A stretch of 34,304 nt of DNA, taken from Verrucomicrobiia bacterium (GTDB lineage Bacteria; Verrucomicrobiota; Verrucomicrobiia; Limisphaerales; JADLHS01). Location of the stretch: the NCBI GenBank assembly GCA_026125285.1, contig JAHCLO010000052.1, positions 1 to 34,304 on the forward strand. The letters run 5' to 3'. Under the pieces are notes generated by a model. It saw only the letters and a list, made by a program, of their open reading frames with translations. It was not told the DNA's origin and searched no databases. The position numbers and the translations under genes are program-made. Of the stretch, positions 7,701 to 14,553 are shown piece by piece; within the stretch, counting starts at the first letter, position 1; every line of letters begins with the position of its first letter.

Positions 7701-10690
7701 GCGACCCGTCCGGTCGGATCACGCAGATCGCTGCGCCCGACGGGCGAGTCTGGACTTACCACTACGACGGTGCGGGCGACCTGGCTCAATTGACGTATCC
7801 GGGCAATGTCCCGGCCACCTTCGGTTACGCAACGAATCGCCTGCATTTTCTCGAAACGATCAACGACCCGACTCACGGCCCGACGCAACAGACCGAATAC
7901 GACGCGAACGGTCGTGTGGTGGCGATCATTGACGCCGCCGGCAACCGGCTTGAACAAAGCTGGAACCCCGGCGCGTTTGCCGGCACCTACTCGGACCCGC
8001 GCGGCAACGTGACGCAGTTGACGTACGATGCTTTGGGCAATTTGATCCGTCGCCAGGACCCGCTCGGCGGTGTGACGACCTGGGAATACCAGAACCCGAA
8101 CCATCCCACCCTCCAGACGGCCGTCACCGATCCGCGCGGTACCCGGATCACGTTCGAATACGACGCCCGGGGGAATCTGCTGAATGTAATTGGGCCGCTT
8201 GCCGTCCGCATTGCCTACACCTACGACGATCAGGATCGCCTTTTGTCCCAGTACTACAACTGGGGCTTGTACGACCGGTTTCAGTACGACGCGGCTGGGA
8301 ACATCGTTCGCTTCGAGTCACCTATCGCCAGCTATGACCTCACTTACACGGCCAGCGGGCTGCCCGCCTCGGTGCTCGACGGCGAGGGCGGATTAACGCG
8401 CCTCGAATACGACGGCGCACTTGCCAAACCCAGCCGGATCATTGCGCCCGACGGCAGCACGGATCATTTCCAGTACGATGCAGTGGGTCGCCTAACGCAA
8501 CACACCGATGCCGGCGGCGTTACGACACGAGTCGAATACGATGCGCAAGGTCGGATCGCGAAACAAATTGACGCGAATGGCGGCGTCATCTCTCTGGTTT
8601 ACGACGGTGCCTTGCCCAACCTGCCGAGCCGTGTCACCAACCGCCTGAACCAGGTGACGTTATACACCTACGATGCCATGGGCCGGCTGATGGCACTGGA
8701 GACTCCCAGAGGTTCGATCACCCATTACGAGTACGATGCCGACGGCAACCGCACCGCGATCATAGATCCGGTTACCAACCGGTACGAGTTCGCCTACGAC
8801 GCGATGAATCGCCTGGTGGAAGAAACAGATCCGCTGGGAAGGATGCGCGTCCACAGCTACGATCTCGCGGGTAACCGCACGAACACGGTGGACCGGCTTG
8901 GACGACAACGGACTTTTGCCTACGACGCTTTGAGCCGGCTGGCCCAGGAGCTTTGGTTCGACCCGGCCGGCAACGGAGTCGTGCGGACGATCACCTACGG
9001 CTACGACCGCGCGAACCGGCTGAACAGTGCCAGCGACCCCGACTCGAGCATCAGTCTCGGTTGGTTCGGCACGACCGGTGGCCCGCTGCAATTCGAGGAG
9101 GCCGGCTATTCTGGAATGCCTGTCCGTCGCATCTCTTACACCTACGACGGAGCAGGGCGCCGAAGTCGGGTGGACGCCCGAACCGGCACTTACGGCGCCA
9201 TCCGGCTCGATTATGTCCGTGACCTCGCCGGCCGCCTGCGCATCCTTACCAGTTCAAATCCGCTGCCGCCGGCCACGGCCACGAACCTCGCGTGGCAGCT
9301 CCAACTGTGGCTCAATGCCCGTGGAGACGTTGCGGAACTGCGCCGTTTTTCCGACACGAGCGGAAACAACCGTGTCAGCCAGACATTCATCACCAACAAC
9401 GAACCTTGTGCCTGCAACATCACCAGCATCGGTCACGTCATCACCACGAATCAGCCGCTTCCCGACGCGGACCTGGCATTCACCCGCAACCTGGATGGCG
9501 TTATTACCGGTCTGCTCGACGGCACCAACAATCTCGCCTTCAGCTACGATGCGGATGCGCGTCTGACCAGCGTGGTCCGTAACGGGGTCCTGGCCGAGAA
9601 TTACAGTTACGATGTAAACGGCAATCGGACGACCAGCCACATTCACCCGGTCTATGACACCGGTCCGGCTAATCGCGTCAGCCGCGCTGGTGATTGGGTG
9701 TTGGGCTACGACTTCGAGGGGAACCTGGTGAACAAGTCGAACACCGTATCGGGCGAGGTCATCACTCTGACGTGGGATTTTCGGAACCGGCTGACACACG
9801 TGACGCGGACCAATGTTGCCGCGCCCGGCGCTGGCTCGGCGACGGAGTACCGTTATGATCCGTTGAACCGCCGCATCGCGGTCATCAAGCACAGCCAGAC
9901 AAACTGGACCTATTACGATCACATCCAGCCGCTGGTGGACTACGTCAACGCGGATACAGAGCCGACTGCGGTCTATGCCGCTGGCGAGCAACCGGACCAA
10001 CTCTACGCCCTTTGGACCCGCGTCGAAGGCATGTTTTGGACGCTCACCGACCAGGTCGGCTCCGTCCGCCGCGTGCTTGACGCCCGGGGCAACGAGGTGG
10101 CGGCTTTGAGCTACGACAGTTATGGCAACCTCGCATCTGCCACCGGTGCCATTCCGGACGCGGCCGGACGGTTCGCCTTCGCCGGACGCGAATGGGATGA
10201 CGACACGGGCCTTTACTTCAATCGCGCCCGCTACTACGACCCCGAGATCGGTCGCTTCATCAGCGAGGACCCTCTTGGCTTTGGTGCCGGCGAGGCCAAC
10301 CTCTACGGCTACGCCCGCAACAACCCGCTCCGATATCGCGATCCGCTGGGAACGGTTTCCGCGTTGGAATATATGCCAATCCTGGTGAATCGGTTGGAGG
10401 CCGCCTGCAATCTGGCTGTGGCCGTGCAAACGCTTTACGCCCAACTCTTCCTTGCACTCAGCGCGTCGGACCCCGACGCCGTGGACTCCAAAGCACTCAA
10501 CGGGCTTGCGAATGCCTTGGCCGGTTTGGGAGGCTTTTCGGCCGATAACCCGGATCCATTGCAAGCACTCAAGGACGCCGCGTGGGAGAAACTCATGAAA
10601 GAGTTGGGGCTTGACGAACTCCACGGTCTGCTGGACGCCGCCAAAAAAGTGTATGACTGCGGCAGTGATGTTAGCGGCGGGGAAAAATGA
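4676..10690 (+). CDS. Large secreted RHS/YD-repeat protein
   Basis: 2004 residues. Order of parts: signal peptide (1 to about 32); a thrombospondin-3-like loop DQDGDGFTAEEEF (about 54-70); an FYR-type module (about 91-146, ending HRFYRIG); further calcium loops NSDGDCLLDFEE and DTDGDGLSDCDE (about 147-190); an SdrD/Cna-B-like domain (about 198-290, VFVDLDFDGELDADEP); Ig-like and repeated beta domains (about 485-812); the RHS entry segment (FTDMELPLAGIPITIKRVYD, about 820); YD repeats (about 1000-1760); the RHS core (GREWDDDTGLYFNRARYYDP ... SEDPLGFG, to about 1892); and a helical 112-residue C-terminus. RHS proteins form a beta-cocoon that can enclose a C-terminal toxin, but this tail matches no toxin I recognise and no credible immunity gene follows. 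Likely a cell-surface or secreted structural protein. Confidence 0.92.
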   Translation: MKPGLCIRKQLLRPIHLVLTGLGLLLNTGHCAITPTDHWLAWYGLQPWQVWFDQDGDGFTAEEEFNWGTNPLDPASVPYAFDTVSNRWVLRVAASPNVLAFLQTSTNLATWEAVTDLPPPANGMVTLDLSPDEPHRFYRIGSLVHTNSDGDCLLDFEEVMLYGTNPLLTDTDGDGLSDCDEVKVYHTDPNYSSPTGRGAISGQVVFDEDKDPATQQHPGIAGWTVFVDLDFDGELDADEPRAVSEADGSYLIRELDPGLYRVALVVPAAWQQIFPALVPVPIPDGYPDRVVEVFDSGTGPIPFPYGRYADPLPGLRVLVPSPPPDPVDASVVLGALPPPPIAGPFGGWAHVDILAIPTNSFVTVAFDGEEIVDGPGPDLAIWCAATALNDQAEFYLGSTASNLTSIGVFPQTETIVIDLATVTAPQPVRYVKVRGMGMVGTYPGIDLVGFEALHYRPQTRGHYEVMVLGGQTVSNLNFGVAGDDRPPKALITTDRTDIRAGETLTAQVVATDDRGVTAVTLTANGTPVALDAQFSGTVPVLSGGLLELTATATDTANQEVRTLSTLIARNTDGTLPDLSGLGATDTSGTGGPSIRVTSPVAGEILSTPRTIVGTIAGTTAAVATWQVHYAPAELVNPEALSDNDPDYVLLNQGVGPVTSGALGTLAGDTLPAGAYLVRVSAADLNSTTAYLGFVIGVRIDPLDIRPEIVLTQPTNETTVTFVTNILGSITTRQQLREWYVEYAPLSQVNLLNLADNSASWQRIASGTDAVTNAVLATLDATLLPNDSYVVRVSAWNQNGLGWAAPVVLHVAGNAKLGNFAIEFTDMELPLAGIPITIKRVYDSLHAGRSGDFGFGWSLALQEADIAETVPQTGSGFGSTPFKVGTRVYLTAPDGKRIGFTFLPEIGAVSFLGTAYRAVFKPDPGITYTLSVPEGDTPFLSLNSAGEAGLFFIPVPWNPDTYILTDRQGMRYTYAQAEGLIEIEDANGNRVTFSQEAIAHSSGPQVQLARDPSGRITQIAAPDGRVWTYHYDGAGDLAQLTYPGNVPATFGYATNRLHFLETINDPTHGPTQQTEYDANGRVVAIIDAAGNRLEQSWNPGAFAGTYSDPRGNVTQLTYDALGNLIRRQDPLGGVTTWEYQNPNHPTLQTAVTDPRGTRITFEYDARGNLLNVIGPLAVRIAYTYDDQDRLLSQYYNWGLYDRFQYDAAGNIVRFESPIASYDLTYTASGLPASVLDGEGGLTRLEYDGALAKPSRIIAPDGSTDHFQYDAVGRLTQHTDAGGVTTRVEYDAQGRIAKQIDANGGVISLVYDGALPNLPSRVTNRLNQVTLYTYDAMGRLMALETPRGSITHYEYDADGNRTAIIDPVTNRYEFAYDAMNRLVEETDPLGRMRVHSYDLAGNRTNTVDRLGRQRTFAYDALSRLAQELWFDPAGNGVVRTITYGYDRANRLNSASDPDSSISLGWFGTTGGPLQFEEAGYSGMPVRRISYTYDGAGRRSRVDARTGTYGAIRLDYVRDLAGRLRILTSSNPLPPATATNLAWQLQLWLNARGDVAELRRFSDTSGNNRVSQTFITNNEPCACNITSIGHVITTNQPLPDADLAFTRNLDGVITGLLDGTNNLAFSYDADARLTSVVRNGVLAENYSYDVNGNRTTSHIHPVYDTGPANRVSRAGDWVLGYDFEGNLVNKSNTVSGEVITLTWDFRNRLTHVTRTNVAAPGAGSATEYRYDPLNRRIAVIKHSQTNWTYYDHIQPLVDYVNADTEPTAVYAAGEQPDQLYALWTRVEGMFWTLTDQVGSVRRVLDARGNEVAALSYDSYGNLASATGAIPDAAGRFAFAGREWDDDTGLYFNRARYYDPEIGRFISEDPLGFGAGEANLYGYARNNPLRYRDPLGTVSALEYMPILVNRLEAACNLAVAVQTLYAQLFLALSASDPDAVDSKALNGLANALAGLGGFSADNPDPLQALKDAAWEKLMKELGLDELHGLLDAAKKVYDCGSDVSGGEK

Positions 10691-10775
10691 ATCCATCGCA
10701 ACCCATAAGTCTCAGATTCATTCTGCCTGCGGCCGGCTTTGGGTTGGAGGCGAACATCACGGTGAACGCCCAATC

Positions 10776-10946
10776 CTCAAGCGTCTGGCACACCCTTGAG
10801 GCCGAGGGGGCGTGGCGCTGGCGGGGACCCAAGGACTCAACCAAAGAAATGGAAATGGCCGAGCTCAGGAAGCAAAACGCGCCGTTGAAAGAAGGTTCGC
10901 GGCTTTGGAACAACTCATGGCCAAACTAAGTGCGAAAGGAGAATGA
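10776..10946 (+). pseudogene. Remnant of a third S74 gene, 3' end
   Basis: Pieced together across three small frameshifts, this stretch encodes TLEAEG, then GVALAGTQGLNQ, then KEMEMAELRKQNAPLKE, then RFAALEQLMAKLSAKGE and a stop. This is the conserved end of an S74 domain plus its coiled coil; the intact copies read GVALAAIQGLNQKLEQ and GVALAAIQGLHQKLEQ. An 80-residue open frame starting at 10687 overlaps it and the RHS stop codon, but owes its readable part to this remnant in a shifted frame. The upstream S74 body is gone. Confidence 0.75.
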
Positions 10947-10950
10947 GATT

Positions 10951-11427
10951 ATGAACCCACACAACTACTACCAATCTGCCAGTCAGAATCATGGGGTCAG
11001 AATTATTCTGACCTGCATGCTTCTGACGCTCCTATTCTCGGCGCCCGCAGTCGCCCAATACGCCATCCCCTGGCACACCATTGACGGCGGCGGGGGCACG
11101 AGCACGGTTGGCGTCTATTCCGTCAGCGGCACCATCGGCCAACCGGATGCCGACGTGACAATGAGCAACGGACAGTACACCCTTACGGGTGGCTTCTGGG
11201 CGCTGCCGACGGCGGTGCAGACCGAAGGCGCGCCCACGCTCACCATCGCGAAGGTCGCCCCCGGCTTCGCGTTCATCTCGTGGACACCCGCCACTGGCAC
11301 CAACTGGGTATTGCAGGAAGCCCTCGCTGTCACGGGCGCATGGACCAATTCCCCCAGCGGCTGGACCAATCCCATCACCGTGCCCGCCACGCTACCCACG
11401 AAGTTTTATCGCTTGTTCAAACCGTGA
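10951..11427 (+). CDS. Small secreted protein with FYRL module
   Basis: 158 residues, preceded by a good ribosome site (aaaggag). An unusual 22-residue lead (MNPHNYYQSASQNHGVRIIL) precedes the hydrophobic signal core (MLLTLLFSAPAVAQ); an internal ATG at codon 23 is the alternative start. The mature protein opens with YAIPWHTIDGGGGTSTVGVY and SVSGTIGQPDADVTMSNGQY, a module often seen in secreted proteins of Verrucomicrobiota and Planctomycetota. It ends in a 60-residue beta module (SWTPATGTNWVLQEA ... KFYRLFKP) shared with the next gene. The lead contains a perfect palindrome, possibly an inserted repeat. Function unknown; probably exported. Confidence 0.8.
   Translation: MNPHNYYQSASQNHGVRIILTCMLLTLLFSAPAVAQYAIPWHTIDGGGGTSTVGVYSVSGTIGQPDADVTMSNGQYTLTGGFWALPTAVQTEGAPTLTIAKVAPGFAFISWTPATGTNWVLQEALAVTGAWTNSPSGWTNPITVPATLPTKFYRLFKP
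10995..11013. repeat. Palindrome inside a 5' coding end
   Basis: ggtcagaattattctgacc is a perfect 9+1+9 palindrome preceded by GG, giving a GGGGTCAG start. It lies within the first codons of the small secreted protein, just before its hydrophobic signal core. GGGGTC-headed motifs of this kind are often seen next to RAYT-type genes. Two other GGGGTC-type sites occur in the window (the tandem repeat at 18.7 kb and one near 33.35 kb). Confidence 0.7.
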
Positions 11428-11453
11428 ATCATCCCGATCAAATCCTACCCCAA

Positions 11454-12248
11454 ATGAACCCAACAACTCCTCGTCTACTCAAATCCCTTGCAGCGGTGCT
11501 GCTGCTCACCACGGCAACCCACGCTGCTACAATCACTCACCAAATCACGCATCATTGGGCCACGAATTACTGGGAGTTTATTCCGGCCATCGCGGTGCCG
11601 GGAATTCCGCCCTTTAATCCGGCGCTGGGCACGCTGACCCAGGTTGGGTTCAGCATCGTGGGCGAACGCCGCACCGACTGGGCCGCCATCGCCGGCGGCG
11701 ATGGCGGGGGCTACACCTTGGGGGCGTTTGCGCAGTTTCTTTTGAATGCGCCCGAGAAATCGGGACTGCCGACCCGCACGCTGGCCAATTTCGTCACGCC
11801 GCAGCAATGGGTCTCGGGTTGGTTGCTCGGCGGCCAGACCACCAACGGCACTTTGGTGTCCCTGGCTTCTTCCAACGGGATCGTCACCGAGGAAGTGGAA
11901 CGGTTCACCCAACCCGGTGAGTATTTTCTGCTTTCCAATGGCGCCGCGGACGCGGGCTCGGTTGGCTACGGTGGGGGTGCCGGTTTCTCCTCGATTGTGC
12001 GTTATGCCACCGCCACGGTGACCATCACCTACGAATACGAGCCCATTGTCCTGCCCACGCTGGCTATCACTCCTGCCGAGGCGGGGCAGGTGTCGGTTTC
12101 CTGGACGCCGAATACACCGGGCTTTGTGTTGCAGGAATCCTGGTCTCTTGCGACGCCCAACTGGACGAACGCCCCGAGCGCAGCAATTAATCCAATCACC
12201 CTGCCCGCCGTGAACGCGGCGAGATTCTATCGGCTGGTCAAACCCTGA
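11454..12248 (+). CDS. Secreted hypothetical protein with FYRL module
   Basis: 264 residues. The ATG chosen gives a signal peptide (residues 1 to about 24, LLKSLAAVLLLTTATHAA). The middle part (about 25-195) is a beta-rich domain with IPPFNPALGTLTQVGFSI and a glycine-rich YGGGAGFSSIV, resembling the 'choice-of-anchor' type domains of secreted bacterial proteins; the assignment is tentative. The C-terminal 62 residues (LAITPAEAGQVSVSWTPN ... ARFYRLVKP) are the module found at the end of the preceding gene and inside the RHS protein. It follows the previous gene by 26 bases, so the two may be co-transcribed. Function unknown. Confidence 0.8.
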   Translation: MNPTTPRLLKSLAAVLLLTTATHAATITHQITHHWATNYWEFIPAIAVPGIPPFNPALGTLTQVGFSIVGERRTDWAAIAGGDGGGYTLGAFAQFLLNAPEKSGLPTRTLANFVTPQQWVSGWLLGGQTTNGTLVSLASSNGIVTEEVERFTQPGEYFLLSNGAADAGSVGYGGGAGFSSIVRYATATVTITYEYEPIVLPTLAITPAEAGQVSVSWTPNTPGFVLQESWSLATPNWTNAPSAAINPITLPAVNAARFYRLVKP

Positions 12249-12294
12249 CCCAGTGCGCGGCCTGTGCTCGAGATTAGACATTCCCAATCGACTC

Positions 12295-14337
12295 ATGAAA
12301 ACCAAAACCCAAACCCTCGCCGTCCTGCTGACAGGCTTCGCCGTGATCAGCCTGTCCTCCACCCTTGCCCGTGCGCAAGCCACTGCCTTCACCTACCAAG
12401 GCGTTCTGATGCAGAGCGGCACGCCCTACACCGGCAGCGCTGAAGTGCAGCCCACGCTCTGGGATGCCGCCAGCGGCGGCGCCAAGGTCGCCGACAACAA
12501 TCCCGCGCAAGTGGTCGTCAGTGTGACCAACGGCCTCTTTGTGTTGCCGCTGGACTTTGGCGCGAACTTTCCCGGCGCGGACCGCTGGCTGCAACTGGAG
12601 GTGCGCACCACCATCGGGCAGTTCATCACGTTGTCACCGCGCCAGCCGATCACGCCCGCTCCTTACGCCAGCACCGCCAGCAACCTGTCGGGGACACTGT
12701 CGGCCCAGCAATTGAGCGGCGCGATTCCCTCGGCGAACCTCTCCGGCACTTATTCTGGCGCGGTGACGTTCGACCACGCAGCCAACAACTTCGTCGGGGC
12801 GCATATCGGTGACGGCGGCAGTTTGAGCAATGTGAACGCCACCACGCTGGGCGGGTTGGGCAACGCGGCGTTCTGGCAAACCGGCGGCAACGCGGGCACG
12901 AGTCCGGGCGCGCATTTCGTGGGCACCACGGATGGCCAGCCGCTGGAATTCAAGGTGAATGGCCAGCGGGTTCTCCGACTCGCGTTCGACCCGAACACTT
13001 ATGAGTATGGCTCGCCCAGCCCCAGCCTGATCGCCGGACACCCGGATAATGAAGTCGTCGCGCAAGTCAGCGGTGCGACCATTGCGGGCGGCGGCGGGTC
13101 CAACTGGTGGGGAGCGACGCAGCCGCAGCGGGTGAGCGGTCACTTCGGCACCATCGGCGGCGGCGTCGGAAACGAGGTCCAGGGCGACGTTGGCGTCATT
13201 GCCGGCGGCGAACGCGGATACATCGGTTCGAATGCCTACAACGCCTTCATTGGCGGCGGAGCGTGGAACACCATCCTCGGCGGCGACGCGACCATTGGCG
13301 GCGGGCGCTTCAACTCAATTTTGGAATACGCCGGCGGCGCCTTCATTGGCGGTGGCGTACAGAACACTGCCAGCAACAGCTATGCAACGGTGGGGGGTGG
13401 CGGCGCCAACGTGGCCGGCGGAGTCAATGCAATCGTGGCTGGCGGATATGGTAACGCCGCCATCGGAAACTACGCGACCGTGGGCGGTGGCACGGAAAAC
13501 ATCGCCAGCGGAACCTATAGCGCGATACCGGGCGGATTCTTGAATTCGGCCGCCAACCCTTACACCTTCGCCGCCGGTCGTCGCGCCAAGGCGAATCACC
13601 AGGGCGCGTTCGTCTGGGCGGATTCTCAGAACGCTGACTTTGCCTCCACCGCAAACGACCAGTTTTCCGTCCGGGCCGGAGGCGGCGTGCGCCTGGATGG
13701 CAACATTCAGATCGGCCTCGGGGGCGGCGACTATCAGCACTTGAGGCTTGGCGGCGGCAATTCCGAAGGCTTTCTCTACGGATCGTTTCCGCGTTTCGGC
13801 GATGGCATTCACCTGGGCTACAACTATTACGCGGATGCCGCCGGGGTGAATCGCATCAACAACTCCGGTGGCGCCACTTCACGCATCTCGGTTGGCTACG
13901 GCTACATCGGGCTCGGCACCGGCGGTGTCAACACCGCGCCCACCACCGACCGACTGGTGGTAAGCACGACCAGCGTGACCGTTACGGGCACATTCAACAA
14001 CAACAGCGACCGCAACGCCAAACAGGCGATCGAACCCATCAATCCGGCTCACATTCTCGACCGGGTCGTTGCCTTGCCGTTGAGCCGCTGGAGTTACAAG
14101 ACGGACCCGGCCACGCGACACATCGGGCCCATGGCGCAGGACTTTCATGCCGCGTTCAAGATCGGCACCGACGACAAGCACATCGCACCCCTGGACGAAG
14201 CCGGCGTGGCGCTGGCGGCCATCCAGGGGTTGCACCAGAAACTGGAACAGAAAGAAACGGAGATCATGGCGTTGAAGGCCCGACTCGAAAAACTGGAACG
14301 CCTCGTCTGCGAAGAAATCGAAACCCTGGCCCGGTGA
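12295..14337 (+). CDS. Second secreted beta-roll/S74 protein
   Basis: 680 residues, a paralogue of the S74 protein at 2.4 kb with the same architecture. It has a signal peptide (1 to about 28, ending ARAQA), an ATAFTYQGVLMQSGTPY opening module, and a shared 'GDGGSLSNVNATTLGG' segment. A beta-roll follows (about 253-440) of GGGxxN repeats such as TIGGGRFNSI and TVGGGTENIASGTYSA. After that come AAGRRAKANHQGAFVW, a spacer of about 110 residues absent from the paralogue, the S74 start SDRNAKQAIEPINP (about 570), HIGPMAQDFHAAF, and a C-terminal coiled coil (LHQKLEQKETEIMALKARLE). It begins 46 bases after the preceding gene. Probable trimeric surface fibre whose assembly is aided by S74. Confidence 0.9.
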   Translation: MKTKTQTLAVLLTGFAVISLSSTLARAQATAFTYQGVLMQSGTPYTGSAEVQPTLWDAASGGAKVADNNPAQVVVSVTNGLFVLPLDFGANFPGADRWLQLEVRTTIGQFITLSPRQPITPAPYASTASNLSGTLSAQQLSGAIPSANLSGTYSGAVTFDHAANNFVGAHIGDGGSLSNVNATTLGGLGNAAFWQTGGNAGTSPGAHFVGTTDGQPLEFKVNGQRVLRLAFDPNTYEYGSPSPSLIAGHPDNEVVAQVSGATIAGGGGSNWWGATQPQRVSGHFGTIGGGVGNEVQGDVGVIAGGERGYIGSNAYNAFIGGGAWNTILGGDATIGGGRFNSILEYAGGAFIGGGVQNTASNSYATVGGGGANVAGGVNAIVAGGYGNAAIGNYATVGGGTENIASGTYSAIPGGFLNSAANPYTFAAGRRAKANHQGAFVWADSQNADFASTANDQFSVRAGGGVRLDGNIQIGLGGGDYQHLRLGGGNSEGFLYGSFPRFGDGIHLGYNYYADAAGVNRINNSGGATSRISVGYGYIGLGTGGVNTAPTTDRLVVSTTSVTVTGTFNNNSDRNAKQAIEPINPAHILDRVVALPLSRWSYKTDPATRHIGPMAQDFHAAFKIGTDDKHIAPLDEAGVALAAIQGLHQKLEQKETEIMALKARLEKLERLVCEEIETLAR

Positions 14338-14553
14338 TCCCACAAGCTTTCGGTGGACCATGGAACGACCCACCGCATGCTTGGGTTCGTTGCGGACTTC
14401 CCCACAACGTCCGAGAGGCCGACGTTGCGTACAATTCAGTTCGCCGCCCAAAGTCCACCGCATCGTCAGGTTTGACACTTCTCAGGCCGCGCTTTTTTGC
14501 TTTGTGCGGTTCCGCCAGGGAGTAGGCTCAAGCCACACGACTCGCATCCTCCC

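Noticed and set aside
9254..10696. 480-residue open frame opposite the RHS gene
   Set aside because: Antisense shadow of a high-GC, strongly biased coding frame; composition is Arg/Val/Gly-rich and matches no family, while the plus strand is a clear RHS protein.
10687..10929. 80-residue open frame overlapping the RHS stop codon, considered as an immunity protein
   Set aside because: Its readable second half is the S74 coiled-coil remnant in a shifted frame, and neighbouring frames contain the rest of that remnant. The first half has no features.
14338..14553. Gap between the second S74 gene and the helical-repeat gene checked for a small gene or RNA
   Set aside because: Open frames here lack start context and family features; no hairpin or repeat was found.
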